Assembly: GCA_017453605.1 (NCBI GenBank)
Contig: JAFTEP010000025.1
Coordinates: 1 to 6,765, forward strand
DNA: 6,765 nt
From: Clostridia bacterium
GTDB taxonomy: Bacteria > Bacillota > Clostridia > Oscillospirales > SIG627
Direction of reading: 5' to 3'
Made by a program: the position numbers and the translations under genes. Of this stretch, positions 1 through 4,418 are shown piece by piece. Every line of letters begins with the position of its first letter. Position 1 is the stretch's first letter. The notes beneath the pieces are model-generated. The model was not told the DNA's origin, did not search any database, and saw only the letters and a list, made by a program, of their open reading frames with translations.

Positions 1-20
1 TACCACTGCGCCACACCAGC
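1..20 (-). tRNA. 5' end of a tRNA gene, cut by the window edge
   Basis: Read on the minus strand, the first 20 bases have the form of a tRNA 5' end: a seven-base acceptor half GCTGGTG, two linker bases TG, a D-stem half GCGC, and a D-loop start AGTGGTA. The anticodon lies outside the window, so identity cannot be read. A GCTGG acceptor start is common in tRNA-Thr of Clostridia, but that is only a hint. A good promoter sits just upstream (42-70) in the matching orientation, which supports a real gene. Confidence 0.75.
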
Positions 21-41
21 TTATTTTTTTGTCCGACGCTT

Positions 42-70
42 ATGATACCACAGACTTTTTAGTTTGTCAA
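42..70 (-). promoter_or_regulatory. promoter of the left-edge tRNA
   Basis: On the minus strand the -35 box TTGACA (65-70) and the -10 box TATCAT (42-47) are separated by exactly 17 bases. The tRNA 5' end is 21 bases beyond the -10 box, which fits a short leader removed by RNase P. It is a near-consensus housekeeping sigma promoter. Confidence 0.8.
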
Positions 71-199
71 GAAAAAAAGCAAAGGAAATCGTGCCGGGTA
101 CAAAAAAACAAACGAAATCTTTTCTTTTTTCAGTCCGAAAAGTAAAAAACGGAATGGAACGGCAAAGCGGAGAATAAATATTTCCCGAGGTGATAATGT

Positions 200-673
200 A
201 TGTCAGGATCGAAGTCAAAAAACGTCTTTTTGTTCGTCCTTCTCTGCGAGGCGGCGGGTCTGGTCTCGGGGCTTATCACGCGCGGGGGCGCGATTCTTTA
301 CGCCGAGAGCGCCGTCAAGCCCTTTCTTTCCCCTCCCGGCGTCGTTTTTCCGATCGTTTGGACCGTGCTCTACGCCCTGATGGGCGTCGGCGCCGGGCTT
401 GTCGCTTCGACCGATCCCGGCGCGAAGCGCACCGCGGCTCTCAGGCTTTTCGGGCTCCAGCTCGCCGTCAATTTCTTCTGGAGCGTGATCTTTTTCAACA
501 TGAGGGCGTACGGCGCCGCGCTTTTGTGGCTTTTCGTCCTTCTGTTTCTTGTTATCGCCCTGTTCAGAGCATATCTGGGGACAGTCCGCACGGCGGCGTA
601 TCTTTTGATCCCCTATCTTGTCAGGGTGGCTTTCGCCGGGTATCTGAACGCCGGGGTGTGGATCCTCAACTGA
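200..673 (+). CDS. tspO: TspO/MBR family membrane protein
   Basis: This 157-residue protein has the usual length of bacterial TspO (tryptophan-rich sensory protein, related to the mitochondrial peripheral benzodiazepine receptor), a five-helix membrane protein that binds porphyrins and related ligands. Seen in the sequence: an N-terminal helix (about 9-27), the signature KPFLSPPGVVFPIVWTVLY (40-58), the NFFWS motif in helix 3 (91-95), hydrophobic helices at about 81-100 and 105-125, and the final PYLVRVAFAGYLN segment (138-150). In this last segment the family usually has PYLxW, and here the tryptophan position is Arg142. The PPGW tryptophan is also absent (Val48), whereas Trp54 is kept. The start at 200 is chosen because GAGGTGAT lies 5-6 bases upstream; the ATG at 196 is too close to it and in another frame. 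The 3' end overlaps the converging desulfurase-like gene by 8 bp. No convincing promoter was found in 71-186. The family call is firm; the ligand is unknown. Confidence 0.93.
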   Translation: MSGSKSKNVFLFVLLCEAAGLVSGLITRGGAILYAESAVKPFLSPPGVVFPIVWTVLYALMGVGAGLVASTDPGAKRTAALRLFGLQLAVNFFWSVIFFNMRAYGAALLWLFVLLFLVIALFRAYLGTVRTAAYLLIPYLVRVAFAGYLNAGVWILN

Positions 674-1784
674 CTCCCGTTATCACTCGCGCCGCCGCCT
701 CGGCGTCAGAGACTGTGTTGAAGAAACCGAAACTCACCCTCAGCGCGCCGTCTTTTCCGGTAGCAAGATATTCGTGCGCTCTCGGAGCGCAGTGGAAGCC
801 CGAGCGGACGCATACGCCCGCCTCGCTGAGACGGCTTTCGAGCTCGTGACAGGACATATCCGTCCTGTTGAGAAGAACTATCCCGTTGTTTGCGGCGTAG
901 ATCTTCACGCGCCGGTCGCGCGAGACGAGTTCTTTCAGCTTCTCCGTGAGAAAGCGTTCTTTCAGGAAGACGTTTTCGACGCCTGCTTTTTTCACGAATC
1001 CGAGCCCGGCTTTGAGAGCGGCGATGCCGGGAGTGTTCAGCGTCCCGGCTTCATATCTCTCGGGCGGCTCCGGCGGCATCAGCGGACTCAGGCTCGCGTT
1101 GCCGGAGCCCCCGCTCATGAGAGGCTCGAACTCCGGGCAGTTTTCGCCGAGGATCAGCGCTCCGGTCCCGGTCAGTCCGAAAAGCCCCTTGTGTCCGGGC
1201 ACGCAGAGAGCGTCGATATTCATTTTCTTTATATCTATATTCACGCTCCCCGCCGCCTGCGCGCCGTCGCAGACGAAGAAGGCGCCGGCGTCCTTCAGAG
1301 CGGCGCCTATCGCCGCGGTGTCGAAGATCTCGCCCGTGACGTTGCTTTTTGCCGAAAAAACGCCCAACCCGACGCTCGGGTCGATATAATCTCTCGGATC
1401 CTTCCCGCCCGGACAGATGATGAGCTTTATCGCGCCGCGGCGTGAAAGCGCGTACAGCGGTCTGAGAACGGAATTGTGGGCGAAAACGTCTGTCAGGACC
1501 GTTTTCTTTGGCGGCGAAACAAGCCCCGCGAGCCCGAAGACCGCAAGGTTGAGCGCGTGCGTGGTGTTGAGGGTGAAGACGACCCTTTCCGGAAGCGCGC
1601 CGAAAAGAGAGGCGAGATCTTCCCGCGTTTCAAAAACGGTCTGCGCCGCCCCGAGCGCGGCGAAATTCGCGCTCCTGCCGGGGTTCCCGAGAGGAGAGCG
1701 GATCGCAGCCAGCGCCGCCGCCGGCACCGCGGCGGGCTTGGGCCAGGAGGTCGCGGCGTTGTCGAGATAAACGGTGCCTTTCAT
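666..1784 (-). CDS. cysteine desulfurase-like class-V aminotransferase
   Basis: This 372-residue PLP enzyme belongs to aminotransferase class V, closest to the cysteine desulfurase/selenocysteine lyase group (NifS/SufS/CsdA-like, probably the TIGR01977 subfamily). Such enzymes remove sulfur (or selenium) from cysteine (or selenocysteine) onto an active-site cysteine as a persulfide. Visible landmarks: the N-terminal YLDNAATSWPKP (6-17), HNS with His103 that would stack on PLP, CDGAQAAG (172-179) with Asp173 and Gln176, the PLP-lysine motif GHKGLFG (Lys199), and the catalytic-cysteine motif RSGFHCAP (Cys332), followed by LRVSFGFFNT near the end. All key residues are present, so it should be active. 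It starts with ATG inside the stop of the DUF3343 gene (ATGA overlap), indicating translational coupling. Its end overlaps tspO by 8 bp on the opposite strand. It is not a clear housekeeping IscS/SufS, since no SufU, IscU or IscR gene is beside it. Confidence 0.93.
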   Translation of the reverse strand: MKGTVYLDNAATSWPKPAAVPAAALAAIRSPLGNPGRSANFAALGAAQTVFETREDLASLFGALPERVVFTLNTTHALNLAVFGLAGLVSPPKKTVLTDVFAHNSVLRPLYALSRRGAIKLIICPGGKDPRDYIDPSVGLGVFSAKSNVTGEIFDTAAIGAALKDAGAFFVCDGAQAAGSVNIDIKKMNIDALCVPGHKGLFGLTGTGALILGENCPEFEPLMSGGSGNASLSPLMPPEPPERYEAGTLNTPGIAALKAGLGFVKKAGVENVFLKERFLTEKLKELVSRDRRVKIYAANNGIVLLNRTDMSCHELESRLSEAGVCVRSGFHCAPRAHEYLATGKDGALRVSFGFFNTVSDAEAAARVITGVS

Positions 1785-1975
1785 TTTATCTCAAAGCTCA
1801 CGCCGGTGTTTCTCAGCACCTGAAGCGCCCTGCGGCTCTGGTCTTCTCCGACCGTGATCCTGTAGGCGCAGCCGCCGGAGGTCCCCTTTTCTATTTTCGA
1901 TCCTATCCCGTTGTTTCGCAGGGCGGAAAACGCCTTCGAAGCGTTGGTCATGGAAGAAAGCTTTATAGTCAGCAC
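1781..1975 (-). CDS. DUF3343 protein (putative Se/S carrier-like)
   Basis: A 64-residue protein that fits the DUF3343 family (Pfam 'putative Se/S carrier protein-like'). Its pattern is a short beta strand, a helix around NASKAFSALRNNGI (11-24), a strand, then GTSGGCAYRI with one conserved cysteine (Cys36), a helix and a terminal strand. Members are proposed to carry sulfur or selenium on that cysteine, but this is not firmly established. It starts with GTG at 1973-1975. The ribosome binding site AGAGGAA five bases upstream (about 1981-1987) favours this over the internal ATG at codon 9. Its TGA stop overlaps the ATG of the desulfurase-like gene, so the two are co-translated and probably work together: the enzyme would make the persulfide and this protein would accept or deliver it. 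Members of both families also occur together in selenium-dependent molybdenum hydroxylase clusters, but no selD or hydroxylase gene is visible here. Confidence 0.85.
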   Translation of the reverse strand: MLTIKLSSMTNASKAFSALRNNGIGSKIEKGTSGGCAYRITVGEDQSRRALQVLRNTGVSFEIK

Positions 1976-2002
1976 TTTAGTTCCTCTTTTGTCTTTTTTT
2001 TA

Positions 2003-2008
2003 AGTATA
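2003..2008 (-). promoter_or_regulatory. possible -10 box for the DUF3343/desulfurase operon
   Basis: On the minus strand TATACT lies about 17 bases before the ribosome binding site of the DUF3343 gene. No good -35 box stands 17 bases upstream (TGTAGC at 2026-2031; TTGTGT at 2029-2034 would need a 20-base spacer). A 15-bp palindrome at 2043-2057 lies just upstream. The promoter is plausible from position but weak. Confidence 0.4.
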
Positions 2009-2042
2009 TGCGCCTCCGCCGTTTCGCTACACAACAAAAAAA

Positions 2043-2057
2043 TGTGAGAGAATCACA
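2043..2057. promoter_or_regulatory. palindrome TGTGA-N5-TCACA, candidate operator
   Basis: A perfect 5-bp inverted repeat TGTGA/TCACA with a five-base centre lies in the AT-rich spacer between the minus-strand DUF3343 operon and the plus-strand promoter at 2127. It resembles a Crp/Fnr half-site pair, but those have a six-base spacer. It could be an operator for the leftward operon or a chance palindrome. Confidence 0.25.
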
Positions 2058-2126
2058 AAAATTGAGCCGCAAATTGTGCAGATTTAACAAAAAATGCGGT
2101 TTTTTATCTTTTTTTGAACTTTATTC

Positions 2127-2155
2127 TTGACTTTTTATCAGAGCGTTGTTATAAT
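2127..2155 (+). promoter_or_regulatory. strong promoter for the candidate small RNA
   Basis: TTGACT (2127-2132), a 17-base spacer, then a perfect TATAAT (2150-2155). Transcription should begin near 2161-2163, exactly where the 5' strand of the outer stem of the predicted RNA fold begins. No open reading frame with a ribosome binding site follows before the terminator at 2315-2344. Confidence 0.8.
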
Positions 2156-2161
2156 TGCACC

Positions 2162-2344
2162 GTCAAAAGCGAGCGCGCGAAACGCGGCTCATTTCACAAA
2201 GATTCCTTCCCGTCGCTCAGTTTTTTTCTCCTCTCTCTTTCTTTTCTGAGCGATTTTGACAGGGGTGAAATCCCCCTTTGAAGATCCGGCCCGAAAGGGC
2301 TTGATTTAAAAATTTCCCGCGGCAACAGCCGCGGGATTTTTTTT
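2162..2344 (+). ncRNA. candidate structured small RNA, about 180 nt
   Basis: This stretch lies between a near-consensus promoter and a strong intrinsic terminator, has no credible coding frame, and folds locally. The outer stem pairs GTCAAAA (2162-2168) with TTTTGAC (2254-2260). Inside it, GAGC-G-CGCG-AAA-CGCG-GCTC (2171-2190) forms one hairpin. TCGCTCAG (2213-2220) pairs perfectly with CTGAGCGA (2246-2253), stacking directly on the outer stem and closing a 25-nt loop made only of T and C. Then come AGGGG/CCCCT (2261-2277) and a GAAA tetraloop hairpin GCCC/GGGC (2289-2300), followed by the terminator. I do not recognise it as 6S RNA, tmRNA, SRP RNA, RNase P RNA or a riboswitch I know. The CU-rich loop (contains CTCCTCTCTC) could pair with purine-rich ribosome binding sites, as C/U-rich loops of known Gram-positive small RNAs do; this role is inference. 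A leader for a lost gene is the main alternative. Confidence 0.55.
2315..2344 (+). terminator. strong intrinsic terminator (possibly bidirectional)
   Basis: TCCCGCGGC (2315-2323) pairs perfectly with GCCGCGGGA (2328-2336) around an AACA loop, followed by eight T (2337-2344). It ends the candidate small RNA. On the minus strand the same hairpin is followed by AATTTTT, so it may also have served the relic gene that ends at 2344 from the other side. Confidence 0.9.
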
Positions 2345-2575
2345 CATCGGGCGGCGTGACCGAGGGGGAAAACGGGAGTCGCGTCCGGACGCGGGGTTTG
2401 ACCGGCTGAAGGCTCTGAGGGTCTCAGGGCGTTGTTTCTCAGGATGTTCTGTTTGTCTTCGTCGGAGATCAGTGCGTATTCTATCCTCCCGCGCTGAAAG
2501 CCCGAAAGTTCGGAAGATCCCGAGGATCTGCGTGAAGAGTTCTTTCTCTGTCCGACAACGTGCATTTCTCGCCAA
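2344..2575 (-). pseudogene. relic of an amidohydrolase gene (C-terminal part)
   Basis: Positions 2422-2504 on the minus strand encode the same segment as residues 220-247 of the intact amidohydrolase at 3616-4395: it begins GFQRGRIEYALISDEDKQ and continues to NNALR. Nucleotide identity is about 90% over 80 bases, with no gaps. Outside this block similarity stops: upstream lacks the FGTD metal-ligand motif and downstream lacks the LFGGK tail, being replaced by an unrelated Pro/Ser-rich reading. Neighbouring frames at 2505-2575 contain a plausible coding stretch (KELFTQILGIF) in a different frame, suggesting a frameshift. The reading ends at TGA (2344-2346) beside the terminator hairpin. It is too short and lacks the catalytic residues, so it is not a working enzyme. 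Because almost all differences are silent, the source was probably a functional diverged paralog and not a fresh copy of the neighbour. Confidence 0.7.
2422..2504 (-). repeat. diverged direct repeat, copy 1
   Basis: This block matches 3655-3737 without gaps and in the same orientation, with about nine differences in 83 bases. In the amidohydrolase frame every difference but one is synonymous (third codon position, or AGA/AGG for Arg); the exception changes Asp to Asn. It lies about 1.2 kb from its partner. Confidence 0.85.
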
Positions 2576-2700
2576 GGACCGCGATCTCTACCGCGATTTC
2601 TGCCTCGATGTTCTCAAAGACCCGCTTTGAGGCGCTCCGGGACTCTGCCGTATGGAATTCAGCGAGGGCTCTTCCCTTGACCCGCGAAGGATCCCTATCC
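2505..2700 (-). other. GC-rich sequence of probable former coding origin
   Basis: Between the amidohydrolase relic and the AT-rich promoter zone the sequence keeps the GC-rich character of the flanking genes but has no supported gene. On the minus strand one frame reads a protein-like segment (ALAEFHTAESRSASKRVFEN, then IEAEIAVEIAVLGEKCTLSDRE), which appears to continue in another frame as KELFTQILGIF. The frame has no ribosome binding site or promoter. I do not recognise the protein. It is best seen as decayed coding sequence, possibly from the same lost gene or from a neighbour of it. Confidence 0.35.
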
Positions 2701-2752
2701 TTTGAACTCGTGTGTCGGGCATTATTTTTAAACAAAACTATCTTAGAATCTA

Positions 2753-2781
2753 TTGATATTTGCAAAGAGTTGTGATATAAT
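2753..2781 (+). promoter_or_regulatory. strong promoter of the interrupted exported-protein gene
   Basis: TTGATA (2753-2758), a 17-base spacer and a perfect TATAAT (2776-2781). The start codon at 2826 follows about 45 bases later, leaving a leader of roughly 37 nt with GGGGA (2816-2820) placed five bases before the ATG. Confidence 0.8.
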
Positions 2782-2825
2782 CCGTCTAAAGAATATACTT
2801 TATTATTGAATATTTGGGGATGATT

Positions 2826-2993
2826 ATGAAAAAGAGTCTGCTATCATTATTCTTTCTTTTCATTACTGCTCCGATGCTTTTTTCGGGGTTTTCCTCTGTT
2901 GACCCTTATCTTCCCTGTTATCGAGATACTAATAACAACACAGTCTGCTCCGATTCACCATCTCCGCTTTCTGAATCGCAAAAAGTCAGCTAG
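2826..2993 (+). CDS. N-terminal 55 codons of an exported hypothetical protein, ending at an in-frame TAG
   Basis: The ATG at 2826 follows GGGGATGATT, a fair ribosome binding site, and a strong promoter. The product begins with a typical Sec signal peptide: KK (2-3), a hydrophobic core LLSLFFLFITAPMLF (5-19) and small residues SGFSS (20-24), where signal peptidase could cut. The short mature part holds two cysteines (Cys31, Cys41) around an Asn-rich DTNNNT stretch and ends in a Ser/Pro-rich linker. The frame stops at TAG (2991-2993). The same frame then runs on without a stop to 3503, so this is most simply the front part of a 226-codon gene. As an isolated 55-residue secreted peptide it is possible but less likely. 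I recognise no family. Confidence 0.55.
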   Translation: MKKSLLSLFFLFITAPMLFSGFSSVDPYLPCYRDTNNNTVCSDSPSPLSESQKVS

Positions 2994-3020
2994 GAAACCA
3001 TCAAAACTGCCCGGACGATA

Positions 3021-3503
3021 GTGCAGAAGCTGACTAAAGAGGATGTTTTTTCTTACGAACTCTGCTTTACTGCCGAAGAGTATTATGAAACTGCAAAGTG
3101 GGTCGCCGCCGAACTTGAATCTTTTGAATTAAAACCAGACGCGTCGTTGTCGTTGATCGAAATATACGAAGAACTCCTCGCGGAAGCCCGCGTTTTTGAT
3201 TTTGAAGCTTTTTTAATTGAAGGTAAAGCTATTTCTGATATGGCTCCGGAAAAACCGTCTGGAATCAGTGAAAGGTTCATACTAGGACTGGATCTTCTCG
3301 AAAGACGGGAGACCCTCGAGGCGCTGCTTGCTCTTGATGTCTATTACGACCGACTTGATAAGAGTGACGTTCGTATAATGACGGAGTGTTTCGAAGAATT
3401 TGCCGAACTCAAATATAAGCCCTCAGTGAAAGTATGCGGCAGTGCTTATTCGGGAACATTATTTGATATCTATCGCAGAAGCCGAAGCGGACAGTCCGAT
3501 TAA
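3021..3503 (+). CDS. C-terminal part of the same hypothetical protein, beyond the TAG
   Basis: The frame is open from 2994, directly after the TAG, to TAA at 3501-3503. The first possible start codon is the GTG at 3021, but no ribosome binding site precedes it, which argues that this part is not an independent gene. The 160 residues are acidic and mostly helical in character, rich in Glu, Leu and Ala, with few Gly or Pro, no membrane segment, no signal peptide of its own and no motif I recognise. Cys residues occur at 11, 123 and 139. Segments such as SLIEIYEELLAEARVFDFEAF (44-64) and ERRETLEALLALDVYYDRL (93-111) look like amphipathic helices of a helical-bundle domain. Joined to the upstream part it would be a secreted helical protein. 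Base composition is clearly more AT-rich than the genes on either side, which hints at separate acquisition. A weak GCC-GAAC-GGC-TTTT hairpin follows at 3526-3539. Confidence 0.55.
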   Translation: MQKLTKEDVFSYELCFTAEEYYETAKWVAAELESFELKPDASLSLIEIYEELLAEARVFDFEAFLIEGKAISDMAPEKPSGISERFILGLDLLERRETLEALLALDVYYDRLDKSDVRIMTECFEEFAELKYKPSVKVCGSAYSGTLFDIYRRSRSGQSD

Positions 3504-3570
3504 GAACCATTAAAAAGACTTAATTGCCGAACGGCTTTTCAGTAAACGCAAAAAACGTTGATTGAATACT

Positions 3571-3610
3571 TTTAAAAAACCCGGGTCCGCCTATTTTCAG
3601 GCGGACCCGG
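3571..3610 (-). terminator. intrinsic terminator of the right-hand operon
   Basis: On the minus strand an 11-bp perfect stem, CCGGGTCCGCC paired with GGCGGACCCGG (arms 3600-3610 and 3581-3591), encloses an 8-base loop and is followed by G and six T. It begins six bases beyond the amidohydrolase stop codon and closes the AraC, glycosidase-like and amidohydrolase operon. Confidence 0.92.
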
Positions 3611-3615
3611 AGGCT

Positions 3616-4395
3616 TTATGATACGTTTTGTTTTTTCAGCTTCCCGCCGAACAGCCTCAGCGCGTTGTCTCTGAGGATGTTCTGTTTGTCCTCATCGGAG
3701 ATGAGCGCGTATTCTATCCTGCCGCGCTGAAAGCCCGGCGCGTAGGTGTCCGTTCCGAAGAGGATGCGCTCGGAGCCGGCCTTTTCCACGGTGTATTCTA
3801 CGATCTGATTGAATGAGCTTGCGATCCCGGAGGTGTCGGCGTACAGGTTCTTGTGTTTGGCTGCCTTTATCGCTTCGCCCCACGATTTGCCGCCGAGGTG
3901 CGCCGCGATGAAGGTGGTCTCGGGATATTTGTCCGCGAAGGGCACGAGATACACGGGCCTGTCCTCCGGATGGATCAGCACGACGGCTTTTCGCTCCGAG
4001 GAAAACCCGAACAGCTTGTCGGCGTAGTCGGCTATGGCGTATTTGTGGCAGATCGGATGCAGCTTTATCCCGACGCATTTGTCCGTTTCGAGCATCCTGT
4101 CCGCCTGACGGAAGGTGGCGTCGTTTCTCGGGTCTATCACTACCCACTGATAAAAGATCTCGTTTTCCCGCGCCGTGCGGAACATATATTCGTTTTCTTC
4201 CTCGACGTCCTCGTCGCTCAGCACGCTCGAAAAGGTCGAGGCGAACAGGTATTCTATGTTCGCGGCCTTCTCCATTTCGATCAGCCTGTCGGGAAACGCA
4301 GTGTAATAAGGCTTTTCCTCGTTGGGCGAATCGTGCCTCGTGCCGTGATCTATGTGCGTGTGGATATCTATGGCTTTTATCTCTCTGACGTCCAT
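3616..4395 (-). CDS. amidohydrolase-2 family metal-dependent hydrolase
   Basis: A 259-residue TIM-barrel hydrolase of the amidohydrolase superfamily, closest in layout to the Amidohydro_2 family (which includes decarboxylases such as ACMSD and lactonases). Visible metal and active-site landmarks are the strand-1 motif IDIHTH (His12, His14), GIKLHP (Lys111, His113), LIHPED (His142), AAHLGG (His166) and FGTDTYAP (Asp216), then a conserved C-terminal helix NILRDNALRLFG (239-250). All are in the expected order, so it should be active; the substrate is not evident. It has no signal peptide and is cytoplasmic. ATG at 4393-4395 follows AAGGAGG with a four-base spacer. It is the last gene of the operon, 23 bases after the glycosidase-like gene, with a strong terminator just beyond its stop. 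It may act on the product released by that gene, for example as a lactonase or deacylase (inference). A relic of a close paralog lies at 2422-2504. Confidence 0.9.
   Translation of the reverse strand: MDVREIKAIDIHTHIDHGTRHDSPNEEKPYYTAFPDRLIEMEKAANIEYLFASTFSSVLSDEDVEEENEYMFRTARENEIFYQWVVIDPRNDATFRQADRMLETDKCVGIKLHPICHKYAIADYADKLFGFSSERKAVVLIHPEDRPVYLVPFADKYPETTFIAAHLGGKSWGEAIKAAKHKNLYADTSGIASSFNQIVEYTVEKAGSERILFGTDTYAPGFQRGRIEYALISDEDKQNILRDNALRLFGGKLKKQNVS
3655..3737 (-). repeat. diverged direct repeat, copy 2 (inside the amidohydrolase gene)
   Basis: This is the functional partner of the relic block at 2422-2504. It encodes amidohydrolase residues 220-247, after the Asp216 metal ligand. See copy 1 for the substitution pattern. 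Confidence 0.85.
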
Positions 4396-4418
4396 TATTC
4401 CTCCTTATCCGGACTTTT

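Noticed and set aside
190..849. Long plus-strand open frame overlapping tspO (219 codons, GTG start)
   Set aside because: It is very Arg-rich, overlaps the clear TspO gene in another frame and runs into the opposite-strand desulfurase gene; typical of a shadow frame in GC-rich DNA.
774..1445. Plus-strand open frames of 223 and 147 codons (774-1445 and 946-1389) opposite the desulfurase-like gene
   Set aside because: They are antisense shadows of a gene with all catalytic motifs; no ribosome binding site and no recognisable protein.
2043..2057. Crp/Fnr binding site
   Set aside because: The half-sites TGTGA and TCACA fit, but the spacer is five bases and not six; kept only as a low-confidence palindrome.
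2162..2344. Considered 6S RNA for the candidate small RNA
   Set aside because: 6S has one long rod with a central bubble mimicking an open promoter; here the fold is a short junction with a large pyrimidine loop followed by separate hairpins.
2560..2775. 71-codon plus-strand frame across the relic zone
   Set aside because: No ribosome binding site or promoter before it, it ends inside the promoter of the next gene, and its composition changes abruptly halfway.
2344..3570. Insertion sequence or other mobile element explaining the relic zone
   Set aside because: No transposase or integrase reading, no terminal inverted repeats and no target-site duplication could be found; no CRISPR-like repeat array is present either.
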